Assembly (NCBI GenBank): GCA_038501785.1
Contig: JBAMJR010000350.1
Location: 546,001-610,000 of the forward strand
Direction of reading: 5' to 3'
Length of the DNA: 64,000 nucleotides
DNA from: Myoxocephalus aenaeus
Lineage: Eukaryota; Chordata; Actinopteri; Perciformes; Cottidae
Position 1 is the first letter of the stretch. Every line of letters starts with the position of its first letter. A program made the position numbers and the translations under genes. This document shows, in pieces, positions 29,401 to 36,849 of this stretch. The notes beneath the pieces were generated by a model. The model was not told the DNA's origin and ran no database searches. It saw nothing but the letters and a program-made list of their open reading frames with translations.

Positions 29401-31985
29401 AGTCCGGCCCGCGGACAGATTTCATACGGCCCGCAGCTTCGGTCTTATAATGTATATTTATGGCCCGCGAGCAAATTTATGCTATCGCGGTAATTCCAAT
29501 GGATTCTGAACGCTTTGAAGTGAGCAGAACAGGAGAGCAGCAGCAGAGCAGCAGGGGAGAGAGTTTGAGTGGCCTTTGAGTAGCCTTTCAGTGACCTTTC
29601 AGTGGCCTTTCAGTGGCGTTTTCTCTGTAAATAATATGTTGGTGTTGTAAATATTAGTATACTTTCTGAGATTTCTGCCACTGGCTGGCCCACCTAAACC
29701 CCCCACTAAAGGCCACTTTCCTGTCACCACAAACACAAAGAAGGACACTGGGAAAAGAACAGACAGAAGGCCATTCTGGGAGGAAACAGTATACTAGCTG
29801 CCTGTAAAAGCTGCCTGGATCTATGAGGAGTGCAAGGGTTATGTCTTCAGCTGGACAGGAACTGCTTCAGGGAGATAAACAAATCTCTATAACACCTGAA
29901 CACATACACCTGGACACATATAACAGTCTGTAACATGGAAACATATAACAACCTGTAAAATAAACAAATATTTTTTTGCCAAAAGACATTTTCTGACACA
30001 TTTATTGATTAAAAAAGGTCCAGGCGGACTGTCATAATTACAGATGTTAAAGGGTTTTAAATTATCATGAGGTAAAGATATTTATCAACTTCATGGAAGT
30101 TTAAGGTATTCCATATAGTTTGTTTAATGTTATCTGACTCTGCAGATATGAATGAAAGGCATAATTGGCTTTTTTTTGGTTGCATTGCCATTTAAAAAAA
30201 AAGAGAAGATAATTGTGACAATGAAAATGGTGTATTATTTGCATGTTACTTTCATGGTTAAAACATATCAGAAGGGACTTTTGGCCCCCGGACATCTTCA
30301 CATTATCAAATTCGGCCCTCTTTGAAAAATGTTTGGACACCCCTGATCTATGACATCATCTCTGACATCATCTCTGACATCATCTCTGACAGCAGTGTTT
30401 CCAGCATGTTGCTTCCTCTCAGTGACAGTCAGGTTTCCATTGGACTGAACTGTAAAGTTATCCAGGACAAAGCATCCTGAAGAGAGGTGGGCTGGTTTCT
30501 GGAAGCTTCAACCTCCAGAGTCCTGAGACACACCTGTCTGTCTTCAGCCTGTCTGTCTTTCTTCAGCCTGTCTGTGTTCAGCCTGTCTGTCTTCAGCCTG
30601 TGGCATCAGGTCCTTCTTCAGGCTCCATCTTGATCAATGGAGGGTAAATGAACTTCCATCATCTTTGTGTTTACAGACCTGCTGCTTCAGCCAATCATCT
30701 CTGTGTCCTCCTCCGTGGACGGGGTCTCCGAGGCCCAGCAGCAGGGGGCTCAGGTGCTCAGGGGCTCCACCTTCACCATCTGCTGCTCCATCCAGCCACA
30801 GTACCCAGGAGGCTCCTTCCAGCTCACCTTCAGCTCCTCCAACACGGCTCACAACTCCACCCAGCCAGCTGTCAATCACTCTGCCCACTTCCTGTTTCCT
30901 GCTGCAGAGCCCGCCCACCAAGGAAGCTACAGCTGTGTTTATCACGTCTCTGTTTCCTCTCATAACTTCTCCTCTGAGAGCTGTCTGCTCTCCCTCACTG
31001 TCCCAGGTAAGCTACCTGTCTCCATGCTGATTGGTCCAAAGGGACTGAACATGATCAGCTGACCACAGAGTCCATGTTGTTGTTTGTGGATGACCATGTG
31101 ACTCCTGTCATTGTGTTAACACGTCATGTAGTAACCACACCTAAACAAAGTCTAACAAATAACTATGTGCTGTAGCATTTAAGGGCTTTTAATGGGTTTC
31201 TGCACGGATTAAGAATTCTTTAAGAGGTCAAATATAATAATGTATAAATATCAACCAGGTCGTCATTTAATTTGTACCTTTAATTTAAATCAATGGAGGT
31301 TCTGCTCTGGAGGGAAATTAAGAAAAGGAATATGATTTTTAATTGTTTTTGTTGACAATTTAAGAAGTGAAAAGCCCTTAACATTTATGCAAAAAGACCA
31401 TGAAAAACATCTGTGAACTTCCACCTTAATATAACAATTAAGTCTCTTGAAAGGCATACAATAGATAATTACTGTATTTTAATGGTAGTTTTGAAGGGAT
31501 GAATAGATTAATAATAGATTGTCATTTTTAAATGAGTGTTTGTAGTTTTCTTCTATAACGTCTCTGGTTCACACAGTGAACATGAAGTAGACATGAGAGT
31601 AACACGTGATGTAGGCTTCAAGTTCAGTGGGAGCTGTTGGACTCATGATGTCATGTGTTGTGATGATGTCATGTGTTGTGATGATGTCATGTGCTCCATC
31701 AGATCCAACACCTCTCCTCATCAGAGCTGTCGTCCTGCCGCTGAGTCTGCTGCTGGTGAACACTGCCCTCTACTACTGCTACTGGAAGGTATGACACACT
31801 GTTGTTGAGACCAGCGGCTGGAATGAAGCTCTCGTGTGTGTTTGGTGAACTGAAGACAGGACTGTGCTGTCATGTCTCTTCAGGCCACCAGGGGGCAGAC
31901 GCCGGGCAGACGGGAGGACATCGAGCTGGATTATTATAACCTGGGTGTTCCTGCTGCAGAAGAAGGAGCTCAGGGAGCAGAGTAG
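8295..31985 (+). CDS. Multi-SRCR/Ig-like single-pass membrane receptor (15 exons, predicted 1,228 aa)
   Basis: Proposed exons: 8295-8343, 17519-17551, 17674-17982, 19471-19785, 19878-20183, 21192-21506, 21599-21883, 25147-25479, 25572-25853, 26166-26483, 28644-28958, 29051-29359, 30677-31006, 31703-31788, 31884-31985. All junctions are AG/GT, all extracellular exons are phase 1-1, and the total is 3,687 nt with one terminal stop. Order: signal peptide, linker, SRCR A-B-A-B-A-B-A, Ig, SRCR B-A, Ig, TM, tail. SRCR receptors of the CD163/DMBT1 kind bind microbial or host ligands at the cell surface; ligand and cell type here are unknown. The SRCR-plus-Ig mixture with an ITIM-like tail is unusual. 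The join of exon 1 across a 9.2-kb repeat-filled intron is the weakest link, and the cluster could instead produce several shorter isoforms or be two merged genes. Confidence 0.7.
8411..8580. repeat. Inverted repeat enclosing AT-rich microsatellites
   Basis: 'gtgaagacagggttcatata' at 8411-8430 is repeated in exact reverse complement at 8561-8580. Between them are (AT)n, (AAAT)n and (AT)n tracts. It lies at the start of SRCR-Ig intron 1 and could fold into a long hairpin. Confidence 0.8.
9019..9125 (-). mobile_element. End fragment of the element family found at 32,127-33,216
   Basis: 'ctacatcccaagtctctaaa' and the following ~100 bp match, in reverse complement, the right end of the larger inverted-repeat element near 33,103-33,216. 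Only one end is present. Confidence 0.6.
9281..11803 (-). pseudogene. L1-type LINE relic: endonuclease and reverse transcriptase, broken by an insertion
   Basis: Read on the minus strand it begins at 11,803 with MARGLTIGSWNVNG (APE-type endonuclease start). It continues through a QETHL motif near 11,670 and TDHAAVQL near 11,130 (the SDH-like endonuclease end). RT segments follow: DQVGFIKGRSS near 10,390, LDAQKAFDRVEW near 10,280 (motif A), an ITNGTISPFFNL stretch near 10,150, PLLF-LFLEPLAIAIR near 9,520 and CMYADDILLL near 9,440 (catalytic YADD). Several frameshifts and stops make it non-functional. About 550-600 bp of unrelated sequence (roughly 9,548-10,130) splits the RT just before the expected RQGCPLSP motif. 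The whole relic lies antisense in SRCR-Ig intron 1. Confidence 0.8.
9548..10125. mobile_element. Foreign insert inside the L1-type LINE, possibly a solo LTR
   Basis: The sequence begins TGTGGAAGG and interrupts the LINE reverse transcriptase reading. It contains no LINE-like protein. The TG start and internal promoter-like and poly(A)-like AT tracts would fit a solo LTR, but I could not find a clean target duplication, so the class is a guess. Confidence 0.3.
12016..17117. repeat. 5.1-kb minisatellite of 19/20-bp units (~260 copies) with a U1-like core
   Basis: Main units are GAAGAGGTGTGTTCTTACCT (20 bp) and the 19-bp form starting gagagg; variants include gagatgttt, tgttatt, 'ttatacccgaag' and 'tcctccctgagagg'. 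The variants recur as blocks. For example the 'cctccctgagagg' plus 'ttacatgagagg' block appears near 12,989, 13,760, 15,688 and 16,338, showing higher-order duplication. On the plus strand each unit carries TTCTTACCTGA; on the minus strand this is TCAGGTAAGAA, a near-consensus 5' splice site. The array ends ~400 bp upstream of exon 2 of the SRCR-Ig gene. Short open frames such as repeated LPEEVCSYLR are by-products. Confidence 0.95.
17118..17518 (+). other. Intron sequence between the minisatellite and exon 2
   Basis: Ordinary AT-rich intron with a polypyrimidine/AG acceptor 'tgtctatatctccag' at its end. A short triplication 'ctgctcatg' lies near 17,360. Confidence 0.4.
17519..17551 (+). CDS. 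SRCR-Ig gene exon 2: 11-residue linker
   Basis: Between acceptor ctccag and donor gtaaat this 33-nt exon encodes GLQAEGNHTST, completing a typical signal-peptide cleavage context. Its 5' phase accepts exon 1 and its 3' phase fits exon 3. It contains one N-x-T glycosylation site (NHT). Confidence 0.6.
17674..17982 (+). CDS. SRCR domain A1 (6-Cys type)
   Basis: Residues 28-130 of the predicted chain. Begins EPFRLVGGASRCAGTLEL and ends ILDLTCSG, the standard SRCR start and end. It has the ACRDLDCG-like VCRDLDCGS core and RDC, but lacks the W-x-x-VC cysteine and its usual partner. The 30 residues after the first Cys differ strongly from the other A domains. Acceptor ttcag, donor gtgagc. Confidence 0.85.
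18431..19392. mobile_element. Outer hAT-like non-autonomous element (host to a nested hAT)
   Basis: Termini are CAGTGATTTTCAACC and GGTTGAAAAATACTG. The flanking 8-mers are ttctaaca (18,423-18,430) and ttctaaga (19,393-19,400), a 7/8 match consistent with an aged 8-bp hAT target duplication. The interior is interrupted by the element at 18,657-19,304. It lies in the intron between SRCR A1 and B1. Confidence 0.8.
18657..19304. mobile_element. Inner hAT-like element nested in the outer one
   Basis: Terminal inverted repeats CAGCGGTCCCCAACC and GGTTGGGGACCGCTG are perfect over 15 bp. The 8-bp target duplication acctatca is exact (18,649-18,656 and 19,305-19,312). The interior holds about two copies of the 30-bp motif that forms the minisatellite at 5.6-6.1 kb. 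No transposase frame is present. Confidence 0.92.
19471..19785 (+). CDS. SRCR domain B1 (8-Cys, group B type)
   Basis: Residues 131-235. Begins DSVRLLNGTSLCSGRLEV, has WWSSVCEEDF, EVVCRELGCG, KEFQCGG, LLDCRS, RNTC and ends GLTCSG: eight cysteines in the canonical group B spacing. Nearly identical at nucleotide level to B2, B3 and B4. Contains NGT and NQS glycosylation sites. Acceptor ctccag, donor gtagaa. Confidence 0.92.
19878..20183 (+). CDS. SRCR domain A2 (6-Cys type)
   Basis: Residues 236-337, separated from B1 by a 92-bp intron. Same frame (SRCAGTLEL to DLTCSG) as A1, with a distinct insert-bearing loop (DWKPIDDFYWRPISGS). Lacks the C2 and C7 positions of group B. Donor gtaagc. Confidence 0.88.
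20184..20620 (+). repeat. Duplicated intron block, copy 1
   Basis: This intron stretch reappears 1,700 bp downstream at 21,884-22,320 almost base for base (single differences such as gggatcacc versus gggagcacc at the 3' end). It marks one tandem B-A cassette duplication of about 1.7 kb. Confidence 0.9.
20620..20935. repeat. 38-bp minisatellite in SRCR intron (about 8 units)
   Basis: The unit is CTCCTGGACATTACCCAGCA then tgcaccagccagccagag, 38 bp, with 'gtatatt' and 'caagcc' variants. Shorter arrays of the same unit occur at 22,320-22,475 and 28,027-28,090, always at the equivalent place in the repeated SRCR cassette. Confidence 0.9.
21192..21506 (+). CDS. SRCR domain B2 (8-Cys, group B type)
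   Basis: Residues 338-442. Differs from B1 by only a few bases (HGT instead of NGT near the start, which removes that glycosylation site; GTK instead of WTK later). All eight cysteines are present. Acceptor ctccag, donor gtagaa. Confidence 0.92.
21599..21883 (+). CDS. SRCR domain A3 (6-Cys type, short loop)
   Basis: Residues 443-537. Starts EPVRLVGGASRC. The variable loop is shortened to DWRPVKGSDWTLKEA, making the exon 285 nt against 306-309 in A1, A2 and A5, still a multiple of three. Donor gtaagc. Confidence 0.88.
21884..22475 (+). repeat. Duplicated intron block, copy 2, with four 38-bp minisatellite units
   Basis: Near-identical to 20,184-20,620 at a constant 1,700-bp offset, followed by about four 38-bp units (eight in copy 1). 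The difference in copy number is the main length change between the two blocks. Confidence 0.88.
22510..24401. mobile_element. ~1.9-kb insertion relative to sister cassettes, class unknown
   Basis: In the copy at 20,950 'gaagttgttaa' is followed at once by 'gggatgtttgtagg'. Here those two are separated by about 1.9 kb (22,510 to 24,401). The inserted DNA is AT-rich with no clear protein domain, includes one 76-codon open frame at 22,736-22,966 that I do not recognise, and contains the Harbinger-like MITE at 23,784. I could not find terminal repeats for the whole insert. Confidence 0.5.
23784..24095. mobile_element. PIF/Harbinger-like MITE
   Basis: Inverted termini GGGCCCGTTTACACCAGAC and GTCTGGTGTGAACGGCCCC, with TTA on both sides (23,781-23,783 and 24,096-24,098), the 3-bp TWA duplication typical of the family. 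The interior is GC-rich with runs of 'aaaacgc' and 'gcgac' and has no transposase. Confidence 0.8.
24734..24970. mobile_element. Tc1/mariner-like MITE with TA target duplication
   Basis: 'ccgtaaaagtcgggttacaa' at the left and its complement 'ttgtaaccctacttttacgg' at the right; the match continues with small differences over about 45 bp per arm. TA flanks both ends (24,732-24,733 and 24,971-24,972). The paralogous intron at 28,465-28,475 lacks the element and shows the single TA, an empty site. Confidence 0.85.
25147..25479 (+). CDS. SRCR domain B3 (8-Cys) with an in-frame 18-bp duplication
   Basis: Residues 538-648. Identical in plan to the other B domains, but the segment SNQSTQ is present twice in tandem, adding six residues and a second N-x-S site before WWSSVC. 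The exon is therefore 333 nt instead of 315. All eight cysteines remain. Confidence 0.9.
25572..25853 (+). CDS. SRCR domain A4 (6-Cys type, most divergent)
   Basis: Residues 649-742. Begins EPFRLLGGASRCAGKLEL; the loop is DWRLGGVHYWNRKEGDYVCR and the end is MNLTCSG. It keeps the six A-type cysteines. It is followed by the first Ig-like exon and not by a B domain. Donor gtaaac. Confidence 0.87.
26166..26483 (+). CDS. Ig-like domain 1
   Basis: Residues 743-848. Starts DLLLQPIISVSSS, has FTICCSIQP as the B-strand cysteine region and GSYSCVYHVSV as the Y-x-C F-strand, and ends LLSLTVPG. This is a single Ig-fold (C2-like) domain, phase 1-1. N-glycosylation sites NST, NHS and NFS are present. Acceptor tttacag, donor gtaagc. 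No transmembrane exon follows before the next SRCR pair. Confidence 0.85.
26726..26896. mobile_element. Short inverted-repeat element (candidate MITE)
   Basis: 'tataactctggttctctgag' at 26,726-26,745 and 'ctcagagaaccagggttatc' at 26,877-26,896 are inverted with two mismatches in 20. The interior is unrelated to the flanks. No target duplication is clear. Confidence 0.5.
27247..28003. mobile_element. Compound inverted-repeat element in the Ig1-B4 intron
   Basis: Two tandem ~85-bp units ('ctctggttgtatagaagtct' to 'gaccaccagggggcgact') at 27,250-27,415 reappear as two inverted units at 27,850-28,003. An inner pair 'gatttattccctcag' and 'ctgagggaataaatca' is also inverted. The core (27,430-27,720) shares wording with 43,470-43,850 in an intron of the first HERC gene, so this is a dispersed mobile family. 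No protein frame. Confidence 0.75.
28027..28300. repeat. Third cassette copy: 38-bp units plus conserved intron segment
   Basis: Two 38-bp minisatellite units (one degraded) are followed by 'gtttgtaggagccgacatgt' and about 150 bp shared with 20,961-21,118 and 24,404-24,560. Confidence 0.85.
28644..28958 (+). CDS. SRCR domain B4 (8-Cys, group B type)
   Basis: Residues 849-953. Differs from B1 by very few bases (LMNGT for LLNGT, and one silent change in GCGAPS). All eight cysteines are present. It reopens the SRCR series after the first Ig domain. Confidence 0.92.
29051..29359 (+). CDS. SRCR domain A5 (6-Cys type)
   Basis: Residues 954-1056, after the constant 92-bp intron. The loop reads DWKPVDDFYWRPVDGSGWTL, close to A2; core ACRELDCGS. 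Donor gtaagc. A hAT element sits 28 bp downstream in the following intron. Confidence 0.88.
29388..30345. mobile_element. hAT-like element with exact 8-bp target duplication
   Basis: Termini CAGGAGTGTCCAAA and TTTGGACACCCCTG; flanking atctatga is exact at 29,380-29,387 and 30,346-30,353. Subterminal 'cggcccgcgg' and 'ggcccccgg' motifs. No intact transposase. It lies between SRCR A5 and Ig2 exons. Confidence 0.92.
30677..31006 (+). CDS. Ig-like domain 2
   Basis: Residues 1057-1166. Nearly the same as Ig1 but four residues longer near the start (DGVSEAQQQG where Ig1 has MEAQQQG). Same TICCSIQ and SYSCVYH cysteine motifs. It immediately precedes the transmembrane exon, so it is the membrane-proximal domain. 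Confidence 0.87.
31007..31702 (+). other. Intron before the transmembrane exon; no other feature
   Basis: AT-rich intron. 'cttctataacgtctctggtt' and the following ~50 bp resemble 27,737-27,790. A triplicated 'gatgatgtcatgtgttgt' motif sits at 31,645-31,690 just before the acceptor. Confidence 0.4.
31703..31788 (+). CDS. Transmembrane exon of the SRCR-Ig gene
   Basis: Residues 1167-1195: DPTPLLIRAVVLPLSLLLVN then TALYYCYWK. The hydrophobic run of about 20 residues followed by a lysine fits a type I membrane span. It starts in phase 1 and ends in phase 0. Acceptor tccatcag, donor gtatga. An internal arginine (LLIRAVV) near the outer edge could matter for pairing with an adaptor. Confidence 0.75.
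31884..31985 (+). CDS. Cytoplasmic tail exon with ITIM-like motif and stop
   Basis: Residues 1196-1228, beginning ATRGQTPGRREDIELDYYNL and ending in TAG at 31,983-31,985. LDYYNL around Tyr1212 fits the ITIM consensus (S/I/V/L)-x-Y-x-x-(I/V/L). ITIMs recruit SH2 phosphatases such as SHP-1/2, so an inhibitory receptor is possible. A single motif in a predicted tail is modest evidence. Confidence 0.7.
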   Translation, partial: ATRGQTPGRREDIELDYYNLGVPAAEEGAQGAE

Positions 31986-32126
31986 CTCCTCCAAGCAGCT
32001 CCTCTACATCCAGATGGATTCATACCACGACCACCAGCAGCTCACTTTCATACGCATGTTGAAACCAGAAGGCTGGAATGTTATATCACACCCTTACAGC
32101 CGGTCCTTCTTCCTCTCAATAAGGGG

Positions 32127-33216
32127 TGCATCCCAAGTCTCTACATTTTCGTTTCCTCGATCCTCGATTGAATTGGAAGTGGCTCTGCGTCGCCATCTTT
32201 ACGGCAGTCCCAAAGCTCTTATTCTGCTCTGAGGACCGAGGATCGAGGTGCGATGAGGGTCCTCGGAGGAGCCATGATCGAGGAGCCCCGAGCGCAGGCT
32301 TCCAGGAAGTGTTTTAACGCTGGACACGCCCCCTCACTGTTCATCTGTTATTTGATTGGACGCTGCGCTGAGCGGACTGATCGCTGGTGTTTCATACCAG
32401 AGTGAAGACATCACAGATTAAACTCAAGCTATATATTATATTTGTTTTCTGATTCACCATCTGGTTAAAACACTTTTTACAACATGTCAATCATTCAGTC
32501 ACGTGGGGCTGATCCTTCCTGACTGTCGGTTTGATGAGTTATTTAATTTAAGTTTAACCTGAAACATTGAGCCTAAAAAAATAATTCCAGTGTTGAAGAG
32601 AAACCATAATCATATTGTGGGTTATTTAATAATGATGTCACAATAAGAATAAAAATTCTGCGCGTATAATACGCGCAGAATCGATTCTGCGCGTATAAGC
32701 AGGACACAGAACACATATAAAAATACTCAATGCAGTTTGTTTAACGGGTAACAGACTACAGAGAAAACATCTCCATGTGACACTGATGTCTTTATTAATA
32801 TAAGTGGTAGTTTAACGCCATCAACTGAAAACATTATACAATCATTTATTATCAATATTTTAAGTGCATTGTTATTGGAATGTTCGCTAAAAACTGTCCG
32901 GACCAGAAAACAACTCCGTTACTCTGATGATGTTTACGGACACAAACTCCGTCATAAGTCTCTCCAGCTGTTAAAGCGACTCACAGCTGAGATGTGATCA
33001 GCGCCGCAGTCATCAGAAACCAACGTCGCTTCACGTGACGCTTCAGAGGAAAGGACACCTCATGTCTGTTAAAACATATTTCCTCACGTCCTCTCTCCTC
33101 GCATGGAAACCTCCTTGCGTCTCTCCATGCATCCCTGGTGGGAGGGACTAAGGCGCAAGGAAAGGATGCAAGTGAGGGAAACGGGGATGCAATTTAGAGA
33201 CTTGGGATGTAGCCCA
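32127..33216. mobile_element. ~1.1-kb inverted-repeat element (non-autonomous DNA transposon)
   Basis: Left end GGGTGCATCCCAAGTCTCTA and right end reading inward GGGCTACATCCCAAGTCTCT are inverted. The right ~110 bp recurs at 9,019-9,125. A short palindrome of 'ctgcgcgtata' units lies near 32,660-32,700. It starts about 140 bp after the SRCR-Ig stop codon. No target duplication recognised. Confidence 0.65.
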
Positions 33217-33519
33217 CGGTGTCTCCTCATAGGTTCTGACTTCCTGTCTGTGGCTCTCAGCTCCAAGCCCATTGGTTCCTGCTGGAGACGAGAACCCTTA
33301 ACAACACCTCAGACAGAAAGCTTCATTTAAAAGTAGACTTGAGATCTGTTCAAGCAGCCGGGTCTCGGGAACCAAAGACGACCAGGAACATTGTTAATGT
33401 GAGATATTAAAAATTAATATCTAAAGTATATATTTACTAGAATATATATTCATACTAATAAACACAGCTGAGATCGGCCCCAAACCTCTCATTTGTTCTG
33501 ACTTGAGGGGAACTTCAAG

Positions 33520-34220
33520 ACATTTGATTATTTAGCTCATTGTTGTACTTTAATTTTACTTATCTTTGATAATCAAGAGTTTTACTTGTTTCACAAGAGT
33601 TCTTCATATTTTTGTACTTTTTGCATTGACAACATTTTATAATCATGGAATTTAAGATTTTTTGATATATAAAGATTGTACCTATTTCATAAGAAGGATT
33701 TTGCTTATTTCATAAGAACATTGCCATTTTTTATTTGACTTAATTAATGATTTTGCATATTTCGTAATAAAGAACTTTGCTTATTTCATAAGAATGTTGT
33801 TATTAAGGATTTTGCTTGTTTGTTATAATTAAGGATTTTGCTTATTTCATAAGAAGGATGTTGCTTAAATCATATGCATTTCGCTTCATTCTGTAATTAA
33901 GGAAATTACTTATTTTATTAGAATGTTGGTTATTATTGTACTTCATGAATTTACTTATATTTGTCATTAAGGAATGAAAAAAAAATATAATAAAGTATTT
34001 TGCTTAAATCATGAAAATGTTGCTTAATTTGTAATTAATTAACCTTTTCATTAGAATTGTGCTTATTTAGTACTGTATGAATTATTAATAAGAATGTTAT
34101 AATAATGGGTTTCTTTTTCATATTTTGTGTTCATTTTGTAAATAAGGAATGTTCTCTTTTCAAAAGAACTTTGCTTATTTTTGTACTCAAGCATTTTGAT
34201 TCATTTTGATACAAAATATC
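33520..34220. repeat. Degenerate AT-rich tandem repeat
   Basis: Irregular reiterations of 'aaggattttgcttatttcat' followed by 'aagaa' and a short spacer, spaced roughly 30-45 bp. Divergence between copies is high, so this is an old array. Confidence 0.65.
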
Positions 34221-34420
34221 AGTGCTCTCGAAGATGGTGGATTCTTTTTTGGGTGGGGCCAGCCAATCAATTTCAGCAAACATCCTAGTATGATTCAATG
34301 CAAACAAAGATATCAAAAACGCATTACTACTTTGCAGTTACATTTTTATCATTTATTCCAACACTGACATAATTAGGACATCTTATTCATACAATTCAGT
34401 ATATTAATATATATTTTTCT

Positions 34421-34446
34421 ATATATATATATATCAATATATATAT

Positions 34447-34492
<46 letters not shown>

Positions 34493-34510
34493 ATATATAT
34501 CAATATATAT

Positions 34511-34576
<66 letters not shown>
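34421..34576. repeat. (AT)n microsatellite with ATCGAT interruptions
   Basis: Long alternating AT with 'atatcgatat' and 'atatcaatat' interruptions. Open frames of repeated Y-I on the minus strand are artefacts. Confidence 0.95.
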
Positions 34577-34579
<3 letters not shown>

Positions 34580-34845
34580 AAAAATACAATGTATGTCAAA
34601 TCTCAATCACAATTCTGCACAACACAGTATAAGTTACAACATAAAAGTGGCAAAAATATATACAATCAGATATAGAAAAAAATGAACAAGAGCAGAGATA
34701 CAATAATATAAAATATTAAGAATAATATACAAATACAATATAGAATAAATAAACACACATGTAAAAACACACTACAGAAAATCTAATTATTACACTGGAA
34801 GAAAGTCGAGGTGTGACTGACTTAAGCCCACTAATTGCATTAGAG

Positions 34846-35759
34846 CAGGGGTGTCCAAACTTTTTTCACCGAGGGCCACAAACAGAAAAATATACGAACG
34901 TCTGGGCCGCTCAGGTGAGGTATATTGCGAAATGAATCAAATGAGGTCAATTATATATATATATATTTTTATATTATATTTTAAAAATCACATCAGAGGA
35001 AATTTGGCCTTTTCCAAGCCTCGGTAGAAGTCAGGTAGGGAGAGAAGCTGATGCTGGTTCTTCAGAGAATCATCACTGCATCTCCATCAGTTCTAGTTCA
35101 GACTCTCTTCACTTCTTCTGCATCATCAGGAAGGGAGTCGAGAACAGCTTCATTTAAAAAAGGAAGCACTGACTGAGTTCTGTCATGAGACGTGATGACA
35201 GACACATATTTCCCCTTTTTAGCAGAAAGGTTGACCTCTGGAAAAGCTGCTTTGATTTCAGACAGCGTGGGGAAGAGCAGCGTTGACGTTACGTAGTTGT
35301 GTCTCAAAGAAGCTTTACACAGAACGCCTTCATGTGTGCGTGAGGTTCTGGTACCTGCTTTTTGTCTTGCAGGCTCTTGTTCAGTGTGAGATGATGATAA
35401 GATCAACTAGAGGCCAGGTCAGCCAACCATAGTGTGTCACTCAGCTCATGAAGAGGTCGTCCTTCTCTTTCAAAAAGTGGTCAGCTCAACGCTGCAGTGG
35501 TTTTATTCCCTGAGGTCAGACTCAGGCAATAAAACCCTGAGAGGTCAGACTCAGGCAATAAAACCCTGAGAGGTCAGACTCAGGGAATAAAACGCTGCAG
35601 CACGGAGCTGCGCCTGAGCAGCGCACCTCAGAGAGAGAGAGGAGGTCCGTGTTCAGCTCCGCTTTAAGTTAGCAGACAAGAATTCTGCTCTGTGTTATGA
35701 AGTCTGAGAGGTTTCAGTGTCGCTGTGAGCTGAGCGACCTCGTAGTTTGGACACCCCTG
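34846..35759. mobile_element. hAT-like element with exact 8-bp target duplication
   Basis: Termini CAGGGGTGTCCAAAC and GTTTGGACACCCCTG are perfect inverted repeats; cattagag flanks both ends (34,838-34,845 and 35,760-35,767). Same terminal family as the element at 29,388. It holds a 102-codon minus-strand frame (35,098-35,406) and three copies of a 31-bp 'ggtcagactcaggcaataaa' unit near 35,512-35,595. Confidence 0.93.
35098..35406 (-). other. Unrecognised 102-codon open frame inside a hAT element
   Basis: The predicted peptide is not a hAT transposase that I recognise. It contains TLSEIKAAFPEVNLSAKKGK and FLNEAVLDSLPDDAEEVKRV, which read like natural protein with mixed charge. It could be a captured host fragment or an eroded transposon gene. 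No promoter or splice evidence. Confidence 0.25.
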
Positions 35760-35767
35760 CATTAGAG

Positions 35768-35976
35768 TATTGCTCTATATCCTACAGTGGATCCCCCCCC
35801 GCGCCCCCTCCCCTTCCCCCTTCTCACACATGATCTGTAGACGGCACCTTCTTAGCAAGCAGGGTCGCCTGCAGCTGCAGGGGGCGCCAATCTGCCAATT
35901 CCCCACACAGTGATATGATAGATAATGGAAAACCGCTTCCCGGCACAGATGATATATATATATATATTTAAAAAAA

Positions 35977-36026
<50 letters not shown>

Positions 36027-36100
36027 GTTGTCGTGCCGCCCCCCACGTGTCATGAAAAAGTGCCCAAAACCGCCCCTGAGAGGGCGAGTCAGACAACTGT
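35768..36100. repeat. C-rich tract and AT microsatellite
   Basis: A 'ccccccccgcgccccctccc' tract near 35,790 is followed by unique sequence and an AT array at 35,950-36,014 flanked by poly-A and poly-T. No gene. Confidence 0.6.
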
Positions 36101-36662
36101 CCTCACGATTCCTGGGGCAACTCTCCCCGTGATTATGTCCAATTTTCAGAAGTTCCGCTATATGCTTAGACTGCTGGGGGACACCTTATGATACACTGAG
36201 CTCCTCTCTCCTCTTCTCTTTCTCCTCTTCTCTCTCTCCTCTTCTCTCTCTCCCCCTGGATGAATTCATGTCTCTTCAATGCACATTACGAACTCTAATT
36301 CTTCCCGGGAGCCTCTGTGCTTTCTCGCCTCAAGTTTCCATGGATCGTGACTGTCTGGAGCTGGTCCTGCATCCTGCCTCCTGCCTCCTACCTCCTGCCT
36401 CCTGTCATGGCCTTGCTGATGACCCTCCTCTCTACCTCCTTCTGCTTCATGGATCGTGGTTATCTGGATCGTGGTCCACGCCTACAACTCATTATATGAA
36501 TCATTTCACATATTCATGTAATGTGCTGTAACTCTGTTACGTTGTTCATTCTGGTCACATGACATCTATTGCTTCTGTCCATCTGGGGAGAGGGATCCTC
36601 CTCTGTTGCTCTCCCGAAGGTTTCTTCCTTTTTTTCCCTGTGAAAGTTTTTTTTAATTTAAA
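36100..36662 (+). mobile_element. L2-type LINE 3' UTR fragment upstream of HERC copy A
   Basis: 'gggggacaccttatgataca', 'ctcattatatgaatcatttc', 'tccatctggggagagggatc' and the start of the tail match 52,600-53,180 (same strand) and the reverse of 46,500-46,920. The same relic precedes both HERC genes at the same distance from shared sequence, so it was there before they duplicated. Confidence 0.7.
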
Positions 36663-36849
36663 TTTAAATATGAAATACCAATGTTTCTTTTGTCAGTATC
36701 TAAAGAAGCAGCTTGTCAGGTGAACAGAAACCCCCTTTTCTGAACGGGGTATTTGATTATTTACAGCTGAGCTGATTCTTTTGCAGAAAGAAGGAATGGT
36801 CATGAGGAGCTTTTTATTATTATTGGTGTAGCCTAAGTAATGTTGAGTA

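Noticed and set aside
34373..34606. Minus-strand Tyr-Ile repeat frames
   Set aside because: Translation of an (AT)n microsatellite.
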